33,039 nt of DNA from an uncultured Bacteroidota bacterium (GTDB lineage Bacteria; Bacteroidota; Bacteroidia; Flavobacteriales; Flavobacteriaceae). The notes beneath the pieces are model-generated. The model saw only the letters and a program-made list of their open reading frames with translations, did no database searches and was not told where the DNA came from. The stretch covers positions 1-33,039 of the forward strand of contig CAIJFC010000191.1 of the NCBI GenBank assembly GCA_903819815.1, read 5' to 3'. The position numbers were made by a program, and so were the translations under genes. Positions 8,525 to 16,466 of this stretch are shown here, piece after piece (positions within the stretch are counted from its first letter, which is position 1; each line of letters opens with the position of its first letter).

Positions 8525-9135
8525 TGTTCATGAAATGGGCTTTCATTTTCATTCTAAATATAAGTGCTTTTTCTCAATCCGATCCTTGTTTTTATTTTCA
8601 ACAACAAACTAAGGAAAAGTTAACGGTAATTTCAAGTAAAATAGAAGCAGTAGAGAATCCATTTTACTTATCAAAAAAAGAACTATTAAGCATTGTTGTC
8701 CCTGAATATATTATGTATTCAATTTCAATGAATGACTTAGAAGTGATTCTAGTAAAATCAAATCTAGTGTTTAATAATAATAATTTTGATTTGTCTTTTG
8801 GCCCTTTTCAAATGAAAATAAGTTTTATTATTAATACTTTAAGTCAGGCGCCTTTAAGCATTATAAATGATCCAATATTATTAAAAATAAAAAACGATAC
8901 AAAAGCGATAACTTCTACCCAAATCGATTATTTAAATAAAATTGAAACCCAATGGAAAGTGTTGTGTCTATTTGAATATTGCAATAAAAAGACGTATGAA
9001 AAATATTCTTTAAATGGACTTTATACACTATATAATAGGGGAGACATCAATAAAAAAGCAACTATTTTCAAAAAAATAAAATGCAAAAACAGCACTTATG
9101 AAGAGTGGTGCGCTGAATTTCTCCGACTCCTGTAA
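8524..9135 (+). CDS. Small secreted protein with lysozyme/transglycosylase-like motifs
   Basis: The 203-residue product begins with a signal peptide (cleavage after AFS, residue 17); a second ATG at 8530 is an alternative start. I recognise no named family, but three motifs occur in the order seen in lysozyme-fold lytic transglycosylases: a Glu in VVPEYIMYS (Glu61), an S-x-G-P-F-Q-M-K block (Ser91 to Lys98) like the SxGxxQ element that follows the catalytic Glu, and an LYTLYNRGD segment (Tyr170-Gly173) like the conserved YNxG motif. The spacing is larger than in SLT domains. A peptidoglycan-cleaving or peptidoglycan-binding role is therefore an inference. The start overlaps the previous stop by one base. 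The gene ends 47 bases before the convergent SGNH gene, with no clear terminator between them. Confidence 0.75.
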   Translation: MFMKWAFIFILNISAFSQSDPCFYFQQQTKEKLTVISSKIEAVENPFYLSKKELLSIVVPEYIMYSISMNDLEVILVKSNLVFNNNNFDLSFGPFQMKISFIINTLSQAPLSIINDPILLKIKNDTKAITSTQIDYLNKIETQWKVLCLFEYCNKKTYEKYSLNGLYTLYNRGDINKKATIFKKIKCKNSTYEEWCAEFLRLL

Positions 9136-9182
9136 TTAAAAATTAATCAATAAAAGAATGGAATATAACAACAATAAACGAG

Positions 9183-10625
9183 CTATTTTTTATCAATAAA
9201 TAAAATTTGATTTGGCTTTATTTTATTGTTACGCAATTTATTTCTTTTTTTTAAGGCAACAATACTGATGTTGAATTTCTCAGCAATTTCTCCTAATGTA
9301 TCTCCGCTTTTTACTTTATAAGTAATTTTTTTGATTCGTTTTAAAATCACTTTGGCAGGAACTACTTCTACAGCAACTGCTGTGTCTACAGCAATAGTAT
9401 CAGGTTCTATTGGGTCTTCAAAATTTAATTCTGTACTTTCAGGGTTCTCTATTAAATAGGAATTGCATTTTTTTAAAGCTTCAATTAATAACGTTCCTTT
9501 TAATTCCGAACCTTTACCGTTTAAGTGAATTCCATCATTCATTGTTAATTTATTTGCCTGCCAAAGATCCATTGAACGAGCCCCGCCTGAAACCAAATAC
9601 CAATCCCAAAAACCACATTGATTTTCATAAGCAATGGTTTTTACCATTTGAGAAAAATCTTTGCTTGCAGTAACATTTCGTTTTCTAAAATTCATGTCTT
9701 GTGCAGAAGTTAGAATGATAGAAGCACTAGGATTTGCCTTTTTTACTTTTGTTATCACTTTTTCAATTTCAGATTTTAATTGTTCTGGAATTTTATTGGT
9801 ATATAAAAAATCGTTAGTTCCATAATCCACAATAACTAAATCTGGATTTAAATAAGCTGCTTGCTCTTCATATTTATCTTCATATAAAACAGATTTGTAT
9901 TGACAAGCTCCAACTCCAGCATTGTGCCAAACGGCAGCAGAATCATCTGAATTTGACAATGACATTCCGTATAAAGTAAATTGATTTTGAATTTCATTAG
10001 TTTTATTTAATAAAAATTTAATTTTACTAAATTTAGATGGTAATTGGTATTTTAAAACATCGCCAGTTTTCGATAAAAACACAGCAGCAATGGTATCGGC
10101 TATAATAATTGGCTCGTAACTTTCGGCTATATTTGAATAAAAAACAGTTAAAATAGTGTTTTGTGATGAAGGCGATTTATTAAAAGAAATTTCAAATGTA
10201 GCTTTATCATCCTCTGTTTTTGCCGACATACCCCGTACTCCTAAAGTCAATTTTGGAGGTAGAATATAGCTCTTTCCATAAGTCCAAGTTCCGGAATGTG
10301 TCGATTTGTAAAAACTGGCATTGTACGATTTTACAATCGAAAATGGCTGAATAAGTCCAATTCCTCCATCTCCCAATAATTCTTGAACTAATTGACGACA
10401 CTTATTTGGTAAATTCTCATTTTGAAGATGACTATCGCCTAAGTGCAAGACCGAAAATCTTTTATTTGAATTCCAATTACTATAAAATGTATTTAGAACC
10501 TTTGAATCTTTAAATTGAATAGCATTAAAATCGTTCTTGATAAATGATTGTTCTGTGGTTTGACTAAAAATCAAACCACATAACATCAATAAAAATATAG
10601 TAATAATAGATTGTTTACTTTTCAT
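9183..10625 (-). CDS. SGNH/GDSL hydrolase with C-terminal LysM
   Basis: The 480-residue secreted protein has a signal peptide (about 1-21), an SGNH hydrolase domain and a C-terminal LysM. Catalytic blocks are visible: GDSH (Gly63-His66, nucleophile Ser65), GTND (Gly269-Asp272) and DGIHLNGKG (Asp364 and His367 as the catalytic pair). A large beta-rich insert lies between the first two blocks. LysM, residues about 435-478 (YKVKSGDTLGEIAEKFN), normally binds N-acetylglucosamine in peptidoglycan. It overlaps the upstream DHHW gene by 11 bases and is the last gene of the MBOAT operon. SGNH partners of MBOAT proteins transfer or remove O-acetyl groups, so this is a candidate O-acetyltransferase or O-acetylesterase acting on the cell wall. 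The direction of the reaction cannot be read from the sequence. Confidence 0.88.
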   Translation of the reverse strand: MKSKQSIITIFLLMLCGLIFSQTTEQSFIKNDFNAIQFKDSKVLNTFYSNWNSNKRFSVLHLGDSHLQNENLPNKCRQLVQELLGDGGIGLIQPFSIVKSYNASFYKSTHSGTWTYGKSYILPPKLTLGVRGMSAKTEDDKATFEISFNKSPSSQNTILTVFYSNIAESYEPIIIADTIAAVFLSKTGDVLKYQLPSKFSKIKFLLNKTNEIQNQFTLYGMSLSNSDDSAAVWHNAGVGACQYKSVLYEDKYEEQAAYLNPDLVIVDYGTNDFLYTNKIPEQLKSEIEKVITKVKKANPSASIILTSAQDMNFRKRNVTASKDFSQMVKTIAYENQCGFWDWYLVSGGARSMDLWQANKLTMNDGIHLNGKGSELKGTLLIEALKKCNSYLIENPESTELNFEDPIEPDTIAVDTAVAVEVVPAKVILKRIKKITYKVKSGDTLGEIAEKFNISIVALKKRNKLRNNKIKPNQILFIDKK

Positions 10626-11994
10626 TTTTTGTCTTTACTAGAGTGTCTTTTTTTATTTTAACAGACTCTGTTTTGGATGGAGTAATATTAAAATTTGAAT
10701 TTAAAAATTTATTTTCCTGATAAGTGGTATAAGATGAATTAATTACGAATACATTATGAGCAAATATGATATTATCGATGCTGTATTTTTTCATAATATT
10801 CTTAATGTTTGATTTTAAATAGCGATAATCTACTATGTAAACATCTTCATAATGGGCGCAAAGAAAAGGAGAAAATGCATTTCCATAAGAGTCTTTAATG
10901 ATAAGTATTTTTTTGCCATTTTTTACATCCGATTTAATATGCATCATTGGGTAATCGCCTCCTAAAAAAACGCCATACGAATTACCGCCTCTTGCATATT
11001 CTGAATATAATTTTGTCTTTTTTTCAATGGTTAAATTTTCATTGAAGTAGGTTGCCTTGGTAGTATTTGGAATTTTAAAATATTCTACATAATCTTTATT
11101 TTGTTTTAAATCTTCACTACGTGTAAAATTATATAATGTCCCAATAAAGTTATTGATTTTTTTAATTTCGAACTTTTCAATTGCTAGCGGTTCTATTCCT
11201 GCAGAACCACAAAAAGCTAGGTATGCATAGTATGCGCCGCGTCCTGTCCAATGATGATCGGTATTAAACTGAATATATTCATCTTGATGTTTTTCTAATT
11301 CGTCATAGGCTTTTACACATTTTATTGACGGATTCATTATGCTGTATAAGTAATTTATACTGGTTTTCTCGCGGTCCTTTTTAAAAGAATTAGGTAAATT
11401 AAAATCTGACCCTACAGGAATTGCCATGCAATAAACGTTTACATTTGGCCCCAGTGCTGTTTTATAATTTGAAATTAAAGCAGCAAATTTACTTAGCTTT
11501 TTCCTCGATCCATTGTAAATTTGAATCGCTTTACTTTTATAAACAATTACCGAGTTTATATTTTCATATGCCTCACTTGTGGTATCAATTGCCGTTGAAT
11601 CGTTTAACATTTCATCACCCTTTTTGGCATTATAACCATCCTTTTTATTTGGGGTTACCTTAATTATTGTTGTTTTTGGAAGCGCTTTTGTTTTCGTAAA
11701 ATATTGTATTTCATCATTTTTAATTCCTTTGTATTTTTTTATTTCAGTAGCTAATTCAATGATATCATTTCTATAAATAAAATTATCAGAGTAATACAAA
11801 TCAATGTCTTCAAAATATTTTCCGGACAATAAACGCTCTTCAGTTAATACTGGAAATTGTTTTAAAGCTCTTTTTTCATCCACAGATATTTTTTCCTTTG
11901 GTAAAACAAGAAAAAGCACCCCAACTGTAATCAAAATGATTACAAAAAGAAAGGAGTTTAGTCTCAAATAAAGGTTTATAAAAAATGTTTTCAT
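10615..11994 (-). CDS. DHHW/AlgX-like SGNH-fold protein, membrane-anchored
   Basis: The 459-residue protein has one N-terminal membrane helix (about 13-32) followed by the typical entry sequence of DHHW/AlgJ/AlgX-type proteins (EKRALKQFP, then a Gly-rich and aromatic stretch with DNFIYRND). The diagnostic DHHW motif is at Asp246-Trp249, and the nucleophile-type block IIKDSYGNAF has Asp368 and Ser369. Together these give the Ser-His-Asp set used by AlgX/AlgJ-like O-acetyltransferases, which take acetyl groups passed through an MBOAT partner and attach them to a glycan in the periplasm. The gene starts 2 bases after the MBOAT stop and overlaps the SGNH-LysM gene by 11 bases. The acceptor glycan is not known. 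Confidence 0.88.
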   Translation of the reverse strand: MKTFFINLYLRLNSFLFVIILITVGVLFLVLPKEKISVDEKRALKQFPVLTEERLLSGKYFEDIDLYYSDNFIYRNDIIELATEIKKYKGIKNDEIQYFTKTKALPKTTIIKVTPNKKDGYNAKKGDEMLNDSTAIDTTSEAYENINSVIVYKSKAIQIYNGSRKKLSKFAALISNYKTALGPNVNVYCMAIPVGSDFNLPNSFKKDREKTSINYLYSIMNPSIKCVKAYDELEKHQDEYIQFNTDHHWTGRGAYYAYLAFCGSAGIEPLAIEKFEIKKINNFIGTLYNFTRSEDLKQNKDYVEYFKIPNTTKATYFNENLTIEKKTKLYSEYARGGNSYGVFLGGDYPMMHIKSDVKNGKKILIIKDSYGNAFSPFLCAHYEDVYIVDYRYLKSNIKNIMKKYSIDNIIFAHNVFVINSSYTTYQENKFLNSNFNITPSKTESVKIKKDTLVKTKNEK

Positions 11995-11996
11995 AA

Positions 11997-13400
11997 TTAA
12001 AATCGGAAGTAAATAAATGGATTATACGAACTTCCAACTAATAATATTACAGAGCAAGTTAGTAAAAATACATTTAGAACTATTGTTATTAAAGGAACAA
12101 AATGATTTAATGCAGAAATTGAATTTATGAATTTATAAAACCAAGTATATATTGGAACACAAAGAATAAATGCCAATCCAAGCCAATAGATATTTTCAAA
12201 GAACATGTTTTCTACTTCTAAAGTATAAAGCTCTTGGTTCGTGAAATTAAACAATAATTTCATGAAATAAATTAACTGATTAAAGTCGGTGAAGTAAAAA
12301 ATTGCCCATCCTATTATTATAAAAAATAAGGCATAAATGTGGGTAATAATCCTAGGCAGTCTTTTTAAAATGGTATTTAAAAGTACTTTTTCAATTAATA
12401 ATAATATTCCAAAATACATTCCCCAAATTATAAAATTCCAACTGGCGCCATGCCATAACCCGGTTAAAGCCCAAACGATAAGAATATTCCTGAAAATGTA
12501 TTTTTTATTTCCCCCAAGTGGAATATATACGTAATCTTTGAAAAAAGTTCCTAATGAAATATGCCATCTTCTCCAAAAATCCGTTATTGAAGTAGATATA
12601 TAAGGGTATTTAAAATTTTCATGATAATGAAATCCAAACATCCATCCCATTCCAATGGCCATGTCAGAATAGCCTGAAAAATCAAAATAAATTTGGATAC
12701 TATAAGTTATAATTCCAAGCCATCCGCCTAAAACAGTAATAGTTGTCAAATCGCTAGATAAGTAGTGGGAACAAATTTCTCCGGCAATATTTGCAATGCA
12801 AACTTTTTTGAATAGACCTATACAAAATCTGGATACACCATTATTAAAATCAGTCCAACTAAATATTCGTTCATTGATTTCTTGTGCAATATGAGAATAC
12901 CTTACAATTGGTCCTGCAACTAATTGATGATAAAGAGATACGAATAATAAGAAATTTAGAAATGATTTCTGAGCTTTTACCTCCCCTCGATAAACATCGA
13001 TGGTATAGGATATAGTTTGAAAAGCATAAAAAGAAATTCCAATTGGCATTAAGAAACCAGGTTCTTTGAAGTTTAAATTGGTGATAGCATTTACATTTTG
13101 TACAATAAAATCAGAATATTTAAATGTAATTAAAATACCTAAATTAAAAATCAAAGTACTGTAAAGACCTAATTTAGCAATTGGTTTGCCAAAATGCTTT
13201 TCTATAAAAAGCCCATTTATATAATCTATAAATGATGATAAAATTAATAAGCCGACCCAAATTGGTTCGCCCCAAGCATAAAATAGTAGCGAAAAAAGAA
13301 CTAAAATTATATTTTTTATTTTTCTGTTTTTTACACTGAAATAGAAAATTAAATTTAGAGGGAGAAATAAAAAAATAAAAAATAAACTAGAAAATACCAT
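11997..13400 (-). CDS. MBOAT-family O-acyltransferase (AlgI-like)
   Basis: A 467-residue polytopic membrane protein with the length and features of AlgI/DltB/PatA-type MBOAT proteins. Conserved segments include FDFSGYSDMAIG, the FWRRWHISLGTFFKDYVYIPLGG block and LTGLWHGASWNF, which contains the catalytic-type His317. MBOAT proteins of this branch move acyl (usually acetyl) groups from a cytoplasmic donor across the membrane to a periplasmic partner, here most likely the DHHW and SGNH proteins that follow. It is the first gene of a three-gene - strand operon. A candidate promoter with a TATTTTTG -7 box lies about 65 bases upstream. Confidence 0.92.
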   Translation of the reverse strand: MVFSSLFFIFLFLPLNLIFYFSVKNRKIKNIILVLFSLLFYAWGEPIWVGLLILSSFIDYINGLFIEKHFGKPIAKLGLYSTLIFNLGILITFKYSDFIVQNVNAITNLNFKEPGFLMPIGISFYAFQTISYTIDVYRGEVKAQKSFLNFLLFVSLYHQLVAGPIVRYSHIAQEINERIFSWTDFNNGVSRFCIGLFKKVCIANIAGEICSHYLSSDLTTITVLGGWLGIITYSIQIYFDFSGYSDMAIGMGWMFGFHYHENFKYPYISTSITDFWRRWHISLGTFFKDYVYIPLGGNKKYIFRNILIVWALTGLWHGASWNFIIWGMYFGILLLIEKVLLNTILKRLPRIITHIYALFFIIIGWAIFYFTDFNQLIYFMKLLFNFTNQELYTLEVENMFFENIYWLGLAFILCVPIYTWFYKFINSISALNHFVPLITIVLNVFLLTCSVILLVGSSYNPFIYFRF

Positions 13401-13615
13401 TATAAATTTTTAAATGTCTAAGTGTTTTGCGCGCTTTGAATTGTGTCAAAATCTCATATTTTTTGCCAAAAATAATACTTTTTATCTTATAAAGAATACT
13501 ATTATTTTTGTCGGTGAAAATGCACCTCTGAGTAGCATTCCCTTTTTTAATTGAAAAATCAAGATATTACGCCTTAATTTCAGTTACAATACAAAAATCG
13601 TATAAAGATTATAAC
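13401..13615. other. Intergenic leader between MBOAT operon and tRNA terminator
   Basis: This 215-base stretch contains no open frame that I would call a gene. It holds the candidate MBOAT-operon promoter (13467-13496). It also has a short AT-rich inverted repeat around 13457-13474 (TATTTTT, then AAAAATA) that overlaps that promoter. I see no other RNA gene or repeat. Confidence 0.5.
13467..13496 (-). promoter_or_regulatory. Candidate promoter of the MBOAT operon
   Basis: On the - strand TATTTTTG (13474-13467) matches the Bacteroidota -7 element TAnnTTTG exactly. At a 19-base spacer the -33 position reads TTC (13496-13494) instead of TTG. Transcription would start near 13460, giving a leader of about 60 bases. 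Confidence 0.45.
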
Positions 13616-13655
13616 AAAAAATCCCTAACTACTTAATTTATAAGTGATTAGGGAT
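13616..13655 (-). terminator. Intrinsic terminator after tRNA-Phe
   Basis: Read on the - strand, ATCCCTAATCACTTA pairs with TAAGTAGTTAGGGAT (two mismatches) across a short AT loop, and a run of T residues follows. It lies 8 bases downstream of the tRNA 3' end, so it ends the tRNA transcript before the MBOAT operon. Confidence 0.85.
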
Positions 13656-13663
13656 GTTTTTTG

Positions 13664-13736
13664 TGGTACCTCCAGGGTTCGAACCAGGGACACATGGATT
13701 TTCAGTCCATTGCTCTACCAACTGAGCTAAGGTACC
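13664..13736 (-). tRNA. tRNA-Phe (anticodon GAA)
   Basis: The - strand sequence folds as a complete 73-base cloverleaf. It has acceptor stem GGTACCT/AGGTACC with discriminator A, D-stem GCTC/GAGC, anticodon stem ATGGA/TCCAT with loop CTGAAAA (anticodon GAA, Phe), a five-base variable loop and T-loop TTCGAAC. The T-stem CCTGG/CCTGG pairs except for a central T-T mismatch. The 3' CCA is not encoded (CAA follows the discriminator). The gene has its own promoter and terminator. Confidence 0.97.
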
Positions 13737-13750
13737 TCGCTTAGCGGGGG

Positions 13751-13780
13751 CAAATATAGTACGATTTTTAATTTATACAA
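13751..13780 (-). promoter_or_regulatory. Promoter of tRNA-Phe (TTG-N19-TATATTTG)
   Basis: On the - strand TTG (13780-13778) is separated by exactly 19 bases from TATATTTG (13758-13751). This matches the Bacteroidota housekeeping promoter TTG-N19-TAnnTTTG at every defined position. The -7 box ends 14 bases before the mature tRNA 5' end, leaving a very short leader. Confidence 0.88.
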
Positions 13781-13785
13781 AACAA

Positions 13786-13814
13786 TTATTAAAAAAAATC
13801 TATTCGTACCTTTA
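13786..13814 (+). promoter_or_regulatory. Candidate promoter of coaX operon
   Basis: TACCTTTA (13807-13814) differs from TAnnTTTG only in the last base. TTA lies at the -33 position with an 18-base spacer. It is 19 bases upstream of the coaX start and runs back to back with the tRNA promoter. Confidence 0.4.
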
Positions 13815-13833
13815 CAGCATCTAATTATAAATT

Positions 13834-14595
13834 ATGCTTTTAGCAATCGATATTGGAAATACCAGAATTAAAGTAGCTGTATTTGAGGGATCTACCCTTA
13901 TAGAACCGTTTTATTTTAATAGTGCAAACCTTCAAAATGAGCTCTATTTTATTTTAAATAAATATAAAAAAGTATCGGAACTAGTTGTTGCCTCGGTTGG
14001 AAATATCCCCAAAGAAGCCTTTTCGGAATTTGAAAGCCAAGTTAATATTCATTTTATTTCATCTAATTTCCCTTTTACCTTCAATAATAACTATTCAACG
14101 CCAAATACATTAGGAATAGACCGAATGGTATTAGCTAATGGAGCGGTTCTGAAATATCCCAAACAAAACCGTTTGGTAATTGATGCTGGAACCTGTATAA
14201 CTTATGATTTTATTGATGAAAATGACAATTATCTTGGGGGTGCAATTTCACCAGGAATACGATTGAGATATGAATCGCTACACAATTATACCGCTAAATT
14301 ACCGTTATTAAAATTAGAATTTTTAAGTGATGAAAATTCAGAAACAGAAGAAATTCCTTTGATAGGAAATTCAACTTCTGAAGCCATAAATTCAGGTGTA
14401 ATAAACGGTGTAATAAAAGAAATAGAGGGGTTTATTTCTCAATATGAGGCAGTTTATCCTAAATTTATTATAATTTTAACGGGTGGAGACACAGAATTTT
14501 TGGCTAAACGATTAAAAAATACCATATTTGCCAATTCAAATTTCTTATTAGAGAGTTTGAACCAAACTTTTCAACACAAAATCAAAAATGATTAA
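13834..14595 (+). CDS. coaX: Type III pantothenate kinase
   Basis: This 253-residue protein phosphorylates pantothenate, the first committed step of coenzyme A synthesis, in the cytoplasm. It has the length and all the landmarks of CoaX: the N-terminal phosphate-binding DIGNTRIKVAVFEG, the pantothenate-site LGIDR (near residue 93), the VIDAGTCITYDF motif with the catalytic-type Asp near residue 116, and GGAISPGIRLR. The ATG at 13834 places the DIGNT motif directly at the N-terminus, as expected. Its last 8 bases overlap the start of the next gene, so the two are coupled although the downstream products are envelope proteins. Confidence 0.97.
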   Translation: MLLAIDIGNTRIKVAVFEGSTLIEPFYFNSANLQNELYFILNKYKKVSELVVASVGNIPKEAFSEFESQVNIHFISSNFPFTFNNNYSTPNTLGIDRMVLANGAVLKYPKQNRLVIDAGTCITYDFIDENDNYLGGAISPGIRLRYESLHNYTAKLPLLKLEFLSDENSETEEIPLIGNSTSEAINSGVINGVIKEIEGFISQYEAVYPKFIIILTGGDTEFLAKRLKNTIFANSNFLLESLNQTFQHKIKND

Positions 14596-15847
14596 AAAAC
14601 TTATAGTACCCATTTTTTTATTTTTTACTTTAATTTCATTTGCCCAACAAGGAACTTCCTCACCTTATTCTTTTTATGGAATTGGAGATGTTAAATTTAA
14701 AGGAACTGCAGAAAATCGCGCCATGGGAGGATTGACTATTTATTCGGATAGCATTCACTTGAATTTTCAAAATCCCGCATCGTATTCTAATCTTAAATTA
14801 ACCACTTTTTCATTAGGCGGAACCTATCTAACAACCGATTTAGAAACTAATTCTCAAAGCGAAAAAGCCAGAAGAACTGCAATAGATTACTTAGCAGTAG
14901 GACTCCCTTTTGGGAAATTTGGAGTGGGTTTTGGATTAATGCCGTATTCATCGGTGGGTTATAATATTCAATCAAACACAGTGGCTACAGCAACAAATCC
15001 TCAAGAAATTAAACAATATTCAGGAACGGGCGGTATCAATAAAGTGTTTTTTGGCGTTGGTTATGCTCTTACTAAAAAATTAAGCATCGGTATTGATTAC
15101 AGTTATAATTTTGGAAAAATTCAAACCTATTCTTTCCGATTTATCGAAGGTTTGCAATACGGTTCTAGAGAGAAAAACTTATCAGACATTACGGGTGGAT
15201 TATTAAATGCTGGTTTAACATTCAATACGCCAATCAATAAAAAATTAAACGGATTTGCAAGTTTAACGTATTCGCCAGATTCAAAATTAAGCTCTTCAAA
15301 CTTTAGAAATATTGCTACAATTCAGTATTCATCAACGGGTGCCGAAATTCTTGTTCAGCCATCAGATATTGATGTTGCCAATACTACCATCACTTTGCCT
15401 TCTAAATTAGCAGTAGGTTTTGGAATAGGTCAAAATAAAAAATGGATGCTTGGAACGGAAATTACATTCCAAAAAAGCAGCAATATGGGCAACCGATTCA
15501 ATGATATCAACAATGTAAATTACGAAAACGCTACTAGATATTCGTTCGGTGGTTTTTATATTCCAAATTATAATTCCTTTTCAAAATACTACGAGAAAAT
15601 CATTTATAGAGCCGGTATAAGATATGAAAATACGGGATTGATAATCAACAATACTTCAATAAAAGATTATGGAGTGACCGCTGGCGTTGGATTACCCCTT
15701 ATTGGTGTGTTTTCTAATGTTAATATTGGAGTTGAATACGGACAAAGAGGAACTACTTCTGCCAATTTAGTTCAAGAAAATTATACAAATATTACTATCG
15801 GGTTTTCACTTAACGATAAATGGTTTCAAAAAAGACGTTTCTATTAG
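14588..15847 (+). CDS. Outer-membrane beta-barrel protein (FadL/OmpP1-like)
   Basis: The 419-residue protein has a signal peptide (cleavage after SFA, residue 19) and begins its mature part with SSPYSFYGIGDVKF and RAMGGLTIYSD, a pattern common in FadL/OmpP1-like barrels of Bacteroidota. The remainder is alternating strand-like segments with many Gly and aromatic residues (FGVGFGLMPYSSVGYNIQ, KLSIGIDYSYNFGKI, NIGVEYGQRG) and ends in an aromatic residue (RRFY), as outer-membrane proteins often do. The ligand is unknown. It overlaps coaX by 8 bases and is followed by lptC after about 50 bases, which fits a role in outer-membrane assembly or transport. Confidence 0.8.
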   Translation: MIKKLIVPIFLFFTLISFAQQGTSSPYSFYGIGDVKFKGTAENRAMGGLTIYSDSIHLNFQNPASYSNLKLTTFSLGGTYLTTDLETNSQSEKARRTAIDYLAVGLPFGKFGVGFGLMPYSSVGYNIQSNTVATATNPQEIKQYSGTGGINKVFFGVGYALTKKLSIGIDYSYNFGKIQTYSFRFIEGLQYGSREKNLSDITGGLLNAGLTFNTPINKKLNGFASLTYSPDSKLSSSNFRNIATIQYSSTGAEILVQPSDIDVANTTITLPSKLAVGFGIGQNKKWMLGTEITFQKSSNMGNRFNDINNVNYENATRYSFGGFYIPNYNSFSKYYEKIIYRAGIRYENTGLIINNTSIKDYGVTAGVGLPLIGVFSNVNIGVEYGQRGTTSANLVQENYTNITIGFSLNDKWFQKRRFY

Positions 15848-15900
15848 AAGTAAATTAGTCTAATTTGATTTTTTTTTTAGATTTAAAACCGTCCTCAATC

Positions 15901-16455
15901 ATGACATTCAATATTTTCACAATAAGAAAAATCGGACTTTTACTTCTATCGGTAATGGCCTTATTTTCTTGTGAAAGTAATTTTAAGGAAGTTCAAAAAC
16001 AAAATTTCTCAGAGTTTGCTCCTACTGGTGAGGCCGATGATTTCAATATGAAATATACTGATTCGGGTAGAATAAAATCAATATTGATTAGCCCTAAAAT
16101 GCTAGATTATGCCTCGGTGACTTACCCATTTACAGAATTTCCAAAAGGAATAAATGTAACTTTATTTGATCTAAACAATAAAAAAACATTTGTAACTTCA
16201 AATTATGCTGTTTCCTATAAAGTACCCAATTTAATTGATTTACAAGGAAATGTGAGAATCACAAATGAAATGGGGCAAGTATTAGAAACATCACAATTGT
16301 ATTTTGATCAAAAAAACGAGTGGTTTTATACCGAAAAAAAGTTTAAATTTACAGACCCGAAAGGTGTTTCCTATGGCGAAGGAATCGATTTTAGCAAAGA
16401 TTTTAAAATTGTAAATTCGCAAAGTATAACTGGAGAAATCGATCAGGCTAATTAA
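15901..16455 (+). CDS. lptC: LPS export protein LptC (lipoprotein form)
   Basis: I choose the ATG at 15901 rather than the in-frame TTG at 15865. It yields a compact lipoprotein signal with lipobox LFSC (Cys24) and 184 residues, close to the usual LptC length. The mature protein has the LptC/OstA-type beta-jellyroll pattern: strands such as FVTSNYAVSYKVPNLIDLQG, VRITNEMGQVLETSQLYFD and KFKFTDPKGVSYGEGIDF, each handing over to the next, as in the LPS bridge of LptC, LptA and LptD. LptC receives lipopolysaccharide from the LptBFG transporter. E. coli LptC is anchored by a helix, whereas here a lipid anchor is predicted. Ten T residues (15869-15878) precede the start. Confidence 0.87.
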   Translation: MTFNIFTIRKIGLLLLSVMALFSCESNFKEVQKQNFSEFAPTGEADDFNMKYTDSGRIKSILISPKMLDYASVTYPFTEFPKGINVTLFDLNNKKTFVTSNYAVSYKVPNLIDLQGNVRITNEMGQVLETSQLYFDQKNEWFYTEKKFKFTDPKGVSYGEGIDFSKDFKIVNSQSITGEIDQAN

Positions 16456-16466
16456 AATTATTAAAA

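Noticed and set aside
15865..15900. TTG start of lptC
   Set aside because: The ATG at 15901 gives a normal lipoprotein signal; the extension adds 12 residues before it.
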